From Bifidobacterium breve (GTDB taxonomy: Bacteria; Actinomycetota; Acidimicrobiia; Acidimicrobiales; Ilumatobacteraceae), in assembly GCA_945878785.1 (NCBI GenBank), contig CAMDVC010000004.1, forward strand, positions 1 through 34,223: a DNA stretch of 34,223 nucleotides, given 5' to 3'. The notes beneath the pieces were generated by a model. That model worked only from the letters and a program-made list of their open reading frames with translations, ran no database searches and was not told the origin of the DNA. The position numbers and the translations under genes are program-made. Shown here piece by piece: positions 9,330 through 19,044 of the stretch; positions within the stretch are counted from its first letter, which is position 1; each line of letters begins with the position of its first letter.

Positions 9330-10625
9330 ATGAATTATCAAGAATCGCTTGTGTATCTCGACGAGCACGCCTCGTATGAAAAGACGGGCCGAGTTGATTC
9401 TCCGTCAACCGCAACTATTGAAGAACTTCTCGTAGTGCTGGGTGATCCACAAAACGACTTTCGCGTTATTCATGTCACTGGCACAAATGGCAAAGGCTCA
9501 ACATCGCAGATTATTACTCGGCTATTGATGGCCCATGGTCTCAAGGTCGGCACGTATTCAAGTCCTCACCTGGAAAATGTTCGTGAACGTATTCAGGTGG
9601 ACGGTGAACCGATAGCGGAGATTGACTTTGCTGATTCAGTGGCGGCAGTTGCCAATGCAGAAGGTATTGGCATTGTCCGACCTTCATATTTTGAAATCAT
9701 GACTGCCGCCGCGTTTCGTTGGTTCTCTGATGATGCGGTTGAAGTAGCAGTAATAGAAGTGGGAATGTTGGGTCGTTGGGATGCCACAAACGTTGTGAAC
9801 CCAGATGTTTCAGTCATTACAAATATTGCACTAGATCACACCGAATTCGCTGGCCCAACGTTGGGACATATCGCGACAGAAAAAGCTGGCATTATTAAGC
9901 CCGGTTGCGTTGCAGTGATTGGCGAGGTGAACGAAGACCTTCGTTCAATATTTGCAGCTGAACCGTGTGAAGAGATGCTGGTTCGTGGCGAGCAATTCGA
10001 TGTCGTCGATAATCATCTGGCGTTAGGTGGCCGTTCAATTCAGATCAGCACACATCGTGCTGAATACCTTGATTTGTTCGTACCACTTCACGGATGGCAT
10101 CAAGGCGATAACACAGCGGTAGCGATCGCCGCTGTTGAAGCGTTCTTTGGTTCAGCACTTGATGCTGAGACAGTGCAAGAGGGTTTGGCCGAGGTGCTAA
10201 TGCCTGGCCGTTTTGAAGTTGTTGGTCACCAACCACTTGTCATTCTTGATGGTGCACATAACCCAGCTGGAGCCGATGTGTGTTCCAGTGTATTTTTTGA
10301 AGACTTTGACCCGCATGGCCGCCGCATCCTTGTTGTCGGTGCCTTGGGTGGCAGAGACATTAGTGACACCTTGTCCGCCTTGAAGGTTGACGAGTACGAA
10401 TTGGTGATCTGTTGCACGGCGCCTTCGCCCCGTGCTCGTTCTGGTCGAGAAATTGCAGACGTGGCCCGTGGCATGGGGTGCTCTGAAGTCGTAGTGGCTG
10501 ACACCGTTGAAAAGGCCTGCGACATCGCTTTGGCAGATGCCACGAGCGATGACGCCATTTTGGTGGCCGGCTCTCTGTATGTCGTGGGGGCTGCCAGAAC
10601 CCATCTCCGTCGCGTTTTGCCCTGA
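9330..10625 (+). CDS. folC: Folylpolyglutamate synthase/dihydrofolate synthase
   Basis: HVTGTNGKGSTSQI P-loop, SPHLENVRERIQVDG, ILDGAHNPAG. Confidence 0.96.
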   Translation: MNYQESLVYLDEHASYEKTGRVDSPSTATIEELLVVLGDPQNDFRVIHVTGTNGKGSTSQIITRLLMAHGLKVGTYSSPHLENVRERIQVDGEPIAEIDFADSVAAVANAEGIGIVRPSYFEIMTAAAFRWFSDDAVEVAVIEVGMLGRWDATNVVNPDVSVITNIALDHTEFAGPTLGHIATEKAGIIKPGCVAVIGEVNEDLRSIFAAEPCEEMLVRGEQFDVVDNHLALGGRSIQISTHRAEYLDLFVPLHGWHQGDNTAVAIAAVEAFFGSALDAETVQEGLAEVLMPGRFEVVGHQPLVILDGAHNPAGADVCSSVFFEDFDPHGRRILVVGALGGRDISDTLSALKVDEYELVICCTAPSPRARSGREIADVARGMGCSEVVVADTVEKACDIALADATSDDAILVAGSLYVVGAARTHLRRVLP

Positions 10626-10677
10626 CGGGGCCCCGAGTTCAGGGGCAATCGAACGCTCCTGGCGTAGCCTGTGGGGC

Positions 10678-11088
10678 ATGTCAGATCGCACACTTGTTTT
10701 GTTGAAACCCGATGCCGTTGAACGCGGACTTGTTGGGGCCATTTTGTCTCGATTTGAGACCAAAGGACTCCGTATCGTTGCCATGGAATTACGAACTCTT
10801 GATCCCGCAATCCTTGCTCGTCATTACGAAGAGCATGTTGGCAAAGGGTTCTACTCAGACCTTGTTGCATTCATGGGCCGTGGCCCCATTGTTGCTTTGG
10901 CCATCGAAGGTCCAGAAGACACATGGGAAATCGTTCGCACAATGATGGGCGCGACCAACCCACGTAAGGCAGACCTAGGCACCATTCGCGGTGACTACGG
11001 CACATTGTTCACTGAAAACCTTGTCCATGGCTCCGATTCAGCCGAATCAGCCGCACGCGAGCTCGGAATCTTCTTTCCCGCCCTCTAG
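10678..11088 (+). CDS. ndk: Nucleoside diphosphate kinase
   Basis: MSDRTLVLLKPDAVERGLVG... and active-site NLVHGSDS; start ATG 10678 within longer ORF 10507..11088. Confidence 0.98.
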   Translation: MSDRTLVLLKPDAVERGLVGAILSRFETKGLRIVAMELRTLDPAILARHYEEHVGKGFYSDLVAFMGRGPIVALAIEGPEDTWEIVRTMMGATNPRKADLGTIRGDYGTLFTENLVHGSDSAESAARELGIFFPAL

Positions 11089-11113
11089 GGCGCGGGTAGT
11101 TAGCATTTCTGCA

Positions 11114-11137
11114 GAGTTGGCGTTTCCACGCCAACTC
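11114..11137 (+). promoter_or_regulatory. Perfect 10-bp stem-loop between ndk and mreB
   Basis: GAGTTGGCGT-TTCC-ACGCCAACTC; no T-tract follows, 14 nt before the mreB ATG. Confidence 0.6.
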
Positions 11138-11151
11138 AGGGAGATCTCTTT

Positions 11152-12192
11152 ATGAATCGGAATAATCCTTTGTCGATGGGGCGTGACATTGCAATCGACC
11201 TCGGCACTGCCAACACCTTGGTGTATGTGCGCGGTCAAGGGATTGTTTTGAATGAGCCTTCTGTGGTTGCCATCGATATGCGCGACGGAAAGCCTGTTGC
11301 AGTCGGTTGGGAAGCGAAGCGAATGCTTGGGCGTACGCCGAAACATATTGAAGTGATTCGTCCACTGAAAGATGGAGTTATTGCAGACTTCGATGTGTGC
11401 GAAAAGATGCTTCGCTATTTTATTCAGCGCGTTACAACTAGTCGTTGGAGCAAACCACGAATGGTGATTTGTGTTCCATCAGGAATCACCGGAGTTGAAC
11501 AGCGTGCAGTTCAAGACGCCGCTGAGTATGCGGGTGCACGTCGTCCGGTACACATCATTGAAGAACCAATGGCAGCTGCGATTGGTGCGGACCTTCCAGT
11601 TCATGAGCCAAGTGGAAACATGATTGTTGACATTGGCGGCGGAACCACAGAAGTTGCAGTTATTTCGCTTGGTGGAATTGTTGTTGCACATAGCGTTCGT
11701 GTTGCAGGCGATGAACTTGATGAATCAATCGTCGCCTACGTGCGTGCAGAATATTCTTTGGATATCGGAATCAATACGGCAGAAGAAATCAAGATTCAAA
11801 TGGCTTCGGCATGGCCACTTTCGCAAGAACTCACAGGAGATGTGGGTGGGCGAGACACTGTTTCGGGCTTGCCGCGCACTATTGAGATCACCTCAGCCAA
11901 TGTTCGCGACGCCATCGGAGACCCAATTGCTGCCATTATTGATGCTGTGAAGTCAACTCTCGATCGCACGCCACCTGAATTGGCAGCAGACATTATGGAT
12001 CGTGGTATTTATCTGTCGGGTGGTGGCGCATTGCTGTCCGGAATGACACAACGCGTCACGCACGAAACCGGCATGCCGTGTTACATAGCCCCTGATCCGT
12101 TGTATGCGGTCGCTATTGGTTCAGGCCGTGCGCTTGAAAACATTGAAGCGATGCGCGGAATGATGTCCTTCCCGGGACTCGACCAGCTGTAG
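11152..12192 (+). CDS. mreB: Rod shape-determining protein MreB
   Basis: DIAIDLGTANTLVYVRGQGIVLNEPSVVAID, IVDIGGGTTEVAVISLGG. Confidence 0.98.
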   Translation: MNRNNPLSMGRDIAIDLGTANTLVYVRGQGIVLNEPSVVAIDMRDGKPVAVGWEAKRMLGRTPKHIEVIRPLKDGVIADFDVCEKMLRYFIQRVTTSRWSKPRMVICVPSGITGVEQRAVQDAAEYAGARRPVHIIEEPMAAAIGADLPVHEPSGNMIVDIGGGTTEVAVISLGGIVVAHSVRVAGDELDESIVAYVRAEYSLDIGINTAEEIKIQMASAWPLSQELTGDVGGRDTVSGLPRTIEITSANVRDAIGDPIAAIIDAVKSTLDRTPPELAADIMDRGIYLSGGGALLSGMTQRVTHETGMPCYIAPDPLYAVAIGSGRALENIEAMRGMMSFPGLDQL

Positions 12193-12202
12193 TACTAATC
12201 CC

Positions 12203-13327
12203 GTGGCGGACTTATCCTTCACGCGTCGTCGGGCGATTCTCCTGCTGTCGCTTACCTCTGTGATTCTAATCACGATGGACCTTCGCGGTAGCTCTGTCAT
12301 CAATTTCACTCGATCAGCATTTGGTGTTGTGTTCCGGCCAATTGAAAGCGCAACAAAAGTTGTTACTCGTCCGTTAGGTAACGCATGGAATGGTATGACT
12401 CACTACAACGAAGTTGTAGAAGAAAATCATCGACTTAATGATCTCGTTGCATTTAGTGAAGGCTCAACTATTTCTGCAATCGCAAGTGTCCGTGAAGCTC
12501 AAGAGTTGTTGTCCCTCAATGGTTTGCCCACACTGGCGGGAATTGCTTCGTGTACTGCTCAAGTAGTGGGGCAGTCTCCGTCAAACTTCACGCAAACAGT
12601 TGAAATCAACCGCGGTTCTGAGTGTGGTTTAAAAGTTGGAATGCCGGTTCTGAATGCTGCCGGAATGATTGGGAAAATCACAGACGTCTATAACAAGCGA
12701 TCAGTTGTGATGTTGTTGTCAGATCCCGGTTATTCATTGGCTGTGAAAGTTGTGAATATTCCTGCTCCAACAACGACAACAACTGCAGCTCCGGGAACGG
12801 TGGTAGGCGATACCACTACAACTACATTTACCACTACGACGACAACCTTGCCGCGAGTAACGACAACGACAGGTATCCCAGGTTTTGTGCCAGGAGTTAC
12901 GATTGCAACTTCTTCAACACTTGCACCGTTGCCAGGTGAGGTCACGGTTCCTGTTGGAGACGTGGGGCCTAATCAGCCCGGGAAGTCAACCAATTCAGAG
13001 ATTACGGTGCCAGCAGGTCTTGACGTTCCATTGCGTGAGACAGGAGCGTTAGAGGGTAGAGGAATTTCGCGAACACCAATTGTTCGATTTGTAGAAAATC
13101 AACCGAGATTTGGTGCAGTGCGTATTGGTTCTCCAATCATCTCTGCAGGTGGCGCAACCTCGTTGGCTCCACCTGACATCGTGATTGGATCTGTGAGTCG
13201 CATAGTGAACAGAACAGGAACGCTCGGACCCATTCTTGAAGTGGCACTGGCAGCGAACTTGAAGAACCTGAACTTTGTACGCATCTTGTTGTATCAACCA
13301 TCTTCTGAACGAGTGGTCGCGCCATGA
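12203..13327 (+). CDS. mreC: Rod shape-determining protein MreC with Thr/Pro-rich insertion
   Basis: VVGQSPSNFTQTVEINRGSECGLKVGMPVLNAAGMIGKITDV typical of MreC; lies between mreB and mreD. Confidence 0.95.
   Translation: MADLSFTRRRAILLLSLTSVILITMDLRGSSVINFTRSAFGVVFRPIESATKVVTRPLGNAWNGMTHYNEVVEENHRLNDLVAFSEGSTISAIASVREAQELLSLNGLPTLAGIASCTAQVVGQSPSNFTQTVEINRGSECGLKVGMPVLNAAGMIGKITDVYNKRSVVMLLSDPGYSLAVKVVNIPAPTTTTTAAPGTVVGDTTTTTFTTTTTTLPRVTTTTGIPGFVPGVTIATSSTLAPLPGEVTVPVGDVGPNQPGKSTNSEITVPAGLDVPLRETGALEGRGISRTPIVRFVENQPRFGAVRIGSPIISAGGATSLAPPDIVIGSVSRIVNRTGTLGPILEVALAANLKNLNFVRILLYQPSSERVVAP
12764..13057 (+). repeat. Low-complexity Thr/Pro/Val-rich coding segment inside mreC
   Basis: APTTTTTAAPGTVVGDTTTTTFTTTTTTLPRVTTTTGIPG... 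encoded by imperfect ACN triplets. Confidence 0.85.
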
Positions 13328-13845
13328 TTGAGCGGGTTTTGTTACTTGCAGAGAATCGTTATGCACGTCTGATTCTCATTGGGTTGATGGTTTTGTCGTT
13401 GCAAACGACAGTTTTTAACGACATGCGTCCGTTTGGCGTGTGCCTACAGGTCATGGTGTTACTTGCAGCATCTGCTGGCCTTGCACGTGGGTCTGATGTT
13501 GGTGCTATTGCCGGGTTCATTATTGGATTGTTGTATGACTTGGTTCTCACAACGCCAATGGGTTTGTGTGCAGCGGTGTTTGCAATTGTTGGTTACCTCG
13601 CTGGCGTTGGACAGTCGCTGGTGTACGAACCTACGTGGTGGACACGGATGTTGCTTGGCTCAATTGCAAGTGCAATTGGAATGATCTTGCTGCCTATCGT
13701 TTCCACAGTTACTGGTGCCACTGGAATTCTGAACGCTCGTGTTTTGTTCGTAGCTCTCATTGTTGGTTTGTTCAATGCAGTGCTGAGTGTTCCAGCAGAG
13801 AGACTGTGTCGGTGGGCGCTCACTGAACCGGCGGTAGTTCGCTAA
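13324..13845 (+). CDS. mreD: Rod shape-determining protein MreD
   Basis: 173-aa hydrophobic protein, ATGA overlap with mreC, position before mrdA. Confidence 0.9.
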   Translation: MIERVLLLAENRYARLILIGLMVLSLQTTVFNDMRPFGVCLQVMVLLAASAGLARGSDVGAIAGFIIGLLYDLVLTTPMGLCAAVFAIVGYLAGVGQSLVYEPTWWTRMLLGSIASAIGMILLPIVSTVTGATGILNARVLFVALIVGLFNAVLSVPAERLCRWALTEPAVVR

Positions 13846-16010
13846 TGCCACGCGAAAGCAGAATGTCGCGCTTGGGAATTCTCGTGACCGTCGCGATGCT
13901 TCTTGGATCATTGCTCACTGTTCGACTGTGGTTCTTACAAGCTGTTGACGCGCCAGGTCTAGAACAGCGCGTACAAGAAGTACGAACACGAACTGTGAAA
14001 TTGACATCAGAACGCGGACGAATTTTCGACATCAAGGGCCGAATCATGGCCGACAATGAACGATTACTGACTATCACGCTGGATAGGGCAGTGATTTCGG
14101 GACCGTTAGCGCGCCAGCAAATGTGGAATCGCCTGTCGGGCGCACTTAATAAGTCTGTGGAGGAATTAGAAGATCGGTATCTGTCGAAGAGATACAACCA
14201 GTTGCAACCTGTGCCGTTGAAAGAAGATGTTTCTGAAGACCTAGCAATTTTTCTTCGAGAACGCTCAGAGGATTATCCAGGTATCGACATTGTTGAAAAT
14301 TGGCGGCGCGAGTACCCGTACGCCCCCATGGCGAGCCATGTTCTAGGATTTCTCGGAGCCATACGTAAAAGCGAAACTACTTATTACAAGAATCTCGGTT
14401 ACGACCCAGACGCACGAGTAGGGCAGTTTGGTGTCGAGCAGACATATGAGTCGGTACTGCGGGGTAAATCGGGATACGTCAAATACGAAGTGGATTCGCG
14501 TGGTCGAATACTTCGTTTGATTGAACGTAAGGAACCTATTCCAGGAAATGACTTGCAGTTGTCAATCAACTTGGATATTCAGCAATTTACGGAACAAGCA
14601 CTACAAAATGAGTTGATGGTGCGACGCCGCACGGAAGCACCAACAGTGTTGTCATTCGGACAACCAGACCCTGCATACCCCGAGATCACCTATTACAAAG
14701 CACCTGCGGGTTCAACAGTCGTGCTGAATCATGAAACTGGTGCAGTGGTTGCGATGGCTAGTTACCCGAACTTTGATAATCGCTGGTTTAACGCTGGTAT
14801 CTCGCCGGAAAAGTTTGCGGAACTTTTTCCTGTGACAAAAGATCCTGACCAGTCAATCTTGGTGAATCGGGCGATTTCAGGGCGATACAACTTGGGTTCT
14901 GCCTTCAAGCCGTTTGTAGCTTTTGCGGCGCTGAACACTGGACAGTTGGCTGGTGGCACCGAATACACATTGAAGGACGAAGGAACATACAAACTCGAGA
15001 GCATTCCGAAAGAGCGCTGCCAGTTGAATGTGAAATGTATTTTCAAGAATGCTGTATGTGGAAATGGCGCTCCTTGCAAATACGGCCGCATTAATGTTGT
15101 TACGGCACTAGCCGTTTCTTCTGACGTCTTTTTCTACAAAATCGGTGAACAAATCTTTACTCAACGAGGAAACAAGCCAGTTCTTGAAGAACAAGTTCGC
15201 TTGTTTGGATTTGGTTCTCCCACAGAGATAGACCTGCCGTATGAATTTATAGGAACTATTCCGAGCAAAGCCCTTAAACAACGTCTTGCCGCAAGTGGTG
15301 CCATCGCGAAAGACGAGGGTAGAGGGTTCTACGTTGGTGACAATGTGCAGTTCTCAATTGGTCAAGGTCTGTTATCTGCCACGCCACTGCAATTGGCAGT
15401 TGCATATGGAACTTTGGCGAACGGCGGTTCGGTGATGAGACCGCGTGTTGTGCATGCCATTTTGGCGCCCGGTACTCCGAACGGAAAGTCTGGTCGCGTG
15501 AATCTTGCAATGGGCACTGTGCTTCAAAGTTTTTCTGAACCACAAGTTGTTCGCGTCATTGACGCACGTCCTGAAATAATCGACCCGATTGTCCGTGGGT
15601 TGACGCGAGTGATTGAAGGCCCTGGTGTGCGGTCAGATATCTATCACTCCACCACCGGCGAAAAATTGTTTCGTTCATACCCCAGCAGATCTTTGCCAAT
15701 TGCAGGAAAGACGGGCACAGCTCAGGGTGCAGGAAATCTTCCATGGAATGACTCATCCGTGTTTGGAGCATTTAGTAAAGATCCCAAGCAACCGTATTCA
15801 ATTGTTGCCTATTTGGAGAAAAGTGGATACGGATCACGTGCTGCTGCGCCAGTTGTGAAGTGTGTGTTTACCGCGCTCGCTGGAAAAACGACGGTAGCGA
15901 AGGCGGTTCCTGCGGACCCATTAGACATTTCAAGCTATGCAGTGGCGTCGCCACAATTGTTGCCGAACCCATTATGTCTCGTTGGCGTCGGATCATCGGT
16001 GCGTGACTAA
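13845..16010 (+). CDS. mrdA: Penicillin-binding protein 2 (peptidoglycan transpeptidase)
   Basis: Transpeptidase motifs GSAFKP (SxxK), SSD (SxN position), KTGTAQG; ERGRIFDIKGRIMADN N-terminal motif. Confidence 0.96.
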   Translation: MPRESRMSRLGILVTVAMLLGSLLTVRLWFLQAVDAPGLEQRVQEVRTRTVKLTSERGRIFDIKGRIMADNERLLTITLDRAVISGPLARQQMWNRLSGALNKSVEELEDRYLSKRYNQLQPVPLKEDVSEDLAIFLRERSEDYPGIDIVENWRREYPYAPMASHVLGFLGAIRKSETTYYKNLGYDPDARVGQFGVEQTYESVLRGKSGYVKYEVDSRGRILRLIERKEPIPGNDLQLSINLDIQQFTEQALQNELMVRRRTEAPTVLSFGQPDPAYPEITYYKAPAGSTVVLNHETGAVVAMASYPNFDNRWFNAGISPEKFAELFPVTKDPDQSILVNRAISGRYNLGSAFKPFVAFAALNTGQLAGGTEYTLKDEGTYKLESIPKERCQLNVKCIFKNAVCGNGAPCKYGRINVVTALAVSSDVFFYKIGEQIFTQRGNKPVLEEQVRLFGFGSPTEIDLPYEFIGTIPSKALKQRLAASGAIAKDEGRGFYVGDNVQFSIGQGLLSATPLQLAVAYGTLANGGSVMRPRVVHAILAPGTPNGKSGRVNLAMGTVLQSFSEPQVVRVIDARPEIIDPIVRGLTRVIEGPGVRSDIYHSTTGEKLFRSYPSRSLPIAGKTGTAQGAGNLPWNDSSVFGAFSKDPKQPYSIVAYLEKSGYGSRAAAPVVKCVFTALAGKTTVAKAVPADPLDISSYAVASPQLLPNPLCLVGVGSSVRD

Positions 16011-17182
16011 TGAGCAGAACTTTTTTTTTACGTCGTCCGGATTCCGGTTTGGGAAATATCAAGAGAGGTTTTGCGGCACCTACGCGAAATATTGATTGGA
16101 TCCTAATGGCGGCAGTCGGTGTTCTAACCATCATCGGGTCTTTTGCTATTTATTCAGCGACTCGAATGAAATTGATGAATCGTGGTGTTGATCCATTTCA
16201 AACCGTTCAAAGACAAATTGTCTTTGTGATGATTGCCATCGTCGTGATGGTGGTTGTTATGTGGATTGACTATGTGCAGTTACGAGGCAACGCTGAGATG
16301 TTTTATGCGATCACGATGCTTTTGTTAATTCTGGTTTTTGTTGCAGGTTCGGTGACAGGTGGCGCCCGACTTTCATTCGACATAGGGCCGATTGCGGTGC
16401 AGCCCTCAGAATTGGCAAAGGCAACATCTCTGTTGTTTCTGTGCGGCTTTTTATCTGAGGAAGATGGCGACGACCTTCCCTATGAGAGATTCATTCAGGC
16501 GCTTTTCATTATTGGTATTCCGGTGTTTCTAGTTGGCATTGAACCCGACCTTGGTTCCGCCTCGGTACTTGTTGCTTCAGCAATGGGTGTATTGCTGGTA
16601 GCTGGCGCGCGCATGCGGTACATCTTGTTGATTACTTCAATTGCGATTGTTTCTGCCGTGGGTGGAGTGGTCTCGGGGTTGGTCAAGGATTATCAGTTAC
16701 GTCGAATCACCGGATTCCTTAACCAGAACTCTGATTCAGCCAGCTTGCAGCAATTGATTCTTCAGGTGCGTTTTGCCAAGCGAGCGGTCTCAACGGGAGG
16801 CTTCTTTGGCAAGGGGTATCTGTCAGGGCCATTGACCAACGGCTCGTTTATCCCTGTTCAGTCGACCGACTTCATCTTTTCCGCTATTGGAGAGCAGTTC
16901 GGCATGTTGGGCGGGGGCATAGTACTTGGGTTATTTGGCATCGTTCTGTGGCGGGTCTATCGGACAGCCCAACTCTGTCAGGACCGTCTTGGCACGCTGT
17001 TATGTGCTGGAGTCTTCACCATGATTTTGTGGCAGGGATTCCAGAACATCGGGATGACTATGGGTATTACGCCTGTTTCGGGGGTGCCGTTGCCCTTTGT
17101 TTCCTACGGTGGGTCGCATACGGTGGCCTTCGCCATAATGATTGGCCTGGTCCAGAGCGTCCATATGCGGCGCTTCAGGTAG
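16010..17182 (+). CDS. rodA: RodA/FtsW/SpoVE family glycosyltransferase
   Basis: Multi-pass protein, VQPSELAKATSLLFL, EPDLGSASVLVASAMGVLLVAG, GVPLPFVSYGGS; TAATG overlap with mrdA. Confidence 0.96.
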   Translation: MSRTFFLRRPDSGLGNIKRGFAAPTRNIDWILMAAVGVLTIIGSFAIYSATRMKLMNRGVDPFQTVQRQIVFVMIAIVVMVVVMWIDYVQLRGNAEMFYAITMLLLILVFVAGSVTGGARLSFDIGPIAVQPSELAKATSLLFLCGFLSEEDGDDLPYERFIQALFIIGIPVFLVGIEPDLGSASVLVASAMGVLLVAGARMRYILLITSIAIVSAVGGVVSGLVKDYQLRRITGFLNQNSDSASLQQLILQVRFAKRAVSTGGFFGKGYLSGPLTNGSFIPVQSTDFIFSAIGEQFGMLGGGIVLGLFGIVLWRVYRTAQLCQDRLGTLLCAGVFTMILWQGFQNIGMTMGITPVSGVPLPFVSYGGSHTVAFAIMIGLVQSVHMRRFR

Positions 17183-17287
17183 CCGAGGGGGCTATCCTGT
17201 TACTTGGCCGAGGATCGGTTGCGCCACCGTTGGCAGCAGCCAGATCCGCATGGCGCGCTGGTTTGCGCGACGTGAGAAGGGAATTTC

Positions 17288-18967
17288 ATGGACACGAACG
17301 GTTCTGCCGACAAATCGACAGACGACGACACAAATCAGCGAAACACGCAAGGCGAGGGCCAATCAGGTCCAAAGAAGCGCCGTCGTGGTTCTCGTGGCGG
17401 TAAAAATCGCACAAAGTCACAAGATGGCACCGCCAGTGATGAGCAAACGCCAAAAGGTCCGGGCGCACGCCCCGCAGGCCAGATAGCTGACCCGAATCGC
17501 AAGCCTCAAATCGGCGACACCCGTCCGTCGGCTGCGCCTGCACCTGCTGCCAGTTCAAATGGGGAGTCATCGGGCAATAAGAAGCGTCGTCGCGGCGGTC
17601 GTGGGAAGTCGCGGTCTAGCGGCGGGCCCGTGTTGCGCGGACCAGAGGTCGATGCAGAAATCATCGAGCGTCGCAAAGGACGTGAACGCAATGGTCGTCC
17701 TGTAGGTCGATATCAAATGTGCGTACAAGTTCGTGATGGAGTTACTCAGGTAGCAGTCATGGAAGGCCGCAGCCTGATGGAGCATTACGTCAGTCGTCCC
17801 GCCGATGACGTTGGACAAATTCACGGAAATATTTACCATGGTCGAGTGCAAAACGTGCTTCCTGGCATGGAAGCAGCCTTTGTTGATATCTCAACGCCAA
17901 AGAATGCCGTTCTGTATCGCGGCGACGTGCAGTACGACCCCGAAGATGTTGAAACAAAGGACACCGCTCGCATCGAGCACATCTTGCGTTCGCGTCAAAT
18001 GATCTTGTGCCAAGTAACAAAGAACCCCATTGGGGCAAAAGGTGCACGCCTCACTCAGGAAGTTTCGCTTCCTGGCCGCTTTGTCGTGCTGATTCCTAAT
18101 TCAAAGACCTACGGCATCTCTAAACGTCTCGCAGATACGGAACGCCGCCGCCTGCGCCACATTCTTGATCGCGTGAAGCCTGCACATCATGGCGTCATTG
18201 TTCGCACAGCTGCAGAACATGCCACAGAGCATGAACTCACTGCTGATATGACTCGTCTGTTGGAAGAGTGGGCCAAGATTGAAGAGGCCACTGCTAAATC
18301 AACCGGCCCGGAATTGTTGTATCGCGAGCCAGAACTTGCCGTCCGAACAATTCGTGAAGAATTCAATGCCGAATACCGCAGCGTTCTCATTGACGACTGG
18401 GCGCTGTACGAAGAAGTTCACGGTTACGTGTCTGCCTTCAACCCAGAACTAGCTGATCGAATCGAATTTTTCGACCGAGAAGTCGAACCTATCTCTTTGT
18501 TTGAAACACAACATATTCACGAGCAACTACACAAAGCCTTAGACCGCAAGGTGTGGCTGCCCTCTGGTGGATCACTCATTATCGAGCACACTGAAGCCCT
18601 CACGGTTATCGATGTAAACACCGGCAAGAACGTCGGTACCTCGAACCTTGAACAAACGGTGTTCCAGAACAACTTGGAAGCTGCTGAAGAAGTGGCACGA
18701 CAGTTACGTCTGCGTGATATCGGCGGAATCATTGTTATTGACTTCATCGACATGGAAGTTAAAGACAATCGCCGCAAAGTCATTGATTCGTTCCGCCAAG
18801 CTCTCAGTCGTGACAAGACCCGTACCCAGGTCTTTGATATTTCAGAGCTTGGCCTCGTCGAAATGACTCGTAAACGAATCGGGGAGGGTCTTTCCACGGC
18901 ATTTGCCATCGAGTGCCCAGAATGTACCGGCCTCGGATTCAAGGTCGATTTCGGCCTTCTCGACTAG
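17288..18967 (+). CDS. Ribonuclease E/G family protein
   Basis: Catalytic domain with IYHGRVQNVLPGMEAAFVDIS, VIDVNTGKN, GGIIVIDFIDM, CPECTGLGF; basic disordered N-terminal extension. Confidence 0.96.
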   Translation: MDTNGSADKSTDDDTNQRNTQGEGQSGPKKRRRGSRGGKNRTKSQDGTASDEQTPKGPGARPAGQIADPNRKPQIGDTRPSAAPAPAASSNGESSGNKKRRRGGRGKSRSSGGPVLRGPEVDAEIIERRKGRERNGRPVGRYQMCVQVRDGVTQVAVMEGRSLMEHYVSRPADDVGQIHGNIYHGRVQNVLPGMEAAFVDISTPKNAVLYRGDVQYDPEDVETKDTARIEHILRSRQMILCQVTKNPIGAKGARLTQEVSLPGRFVVLIPNSKTYGISKRLADTERRRLRHILDRVKPAHHGVIVRTAAEHATEHELTADMTRLLEEWAKIEEATAKSTGPELLYREPELAVRTIREEFNAEYRSVLIDDWALYEEVHGYVSAFNPELADRIEFFDREVEPISLFETQHIHEQLHKALDRKVWLPSGGSLIIEHTEALTVIDVNTGKNVGTSNLEQTVFQNNLEAAEEVARQLRLRDIGGIIVIDFIDMEVKDNRRKVIDSFRQALSRDKTRTQVFDISELGLVEMTRKRIGEGLSTAFAIECPECTGLGFKVDFGLLD

Positions 18968-19044
18968 AAAATTACTGCAATCCTGCTAAAACATCGATTC
19001 GGCGATTGTCGTAGCCTCATACCGCAGATAGGTTGAAGCCCGCT

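Noticed and set aside
10197-10870. Two long minus-strand ORFs (195 and 214 aa)
   Set aside because: Antisense to folC and ndk coding sequence, no recognisable motifs.
12730-12945. 71-aa Val-rich minus-strand ORF
   Set aside because: Complement of the Thr-codon (ACN) tract in mreC.
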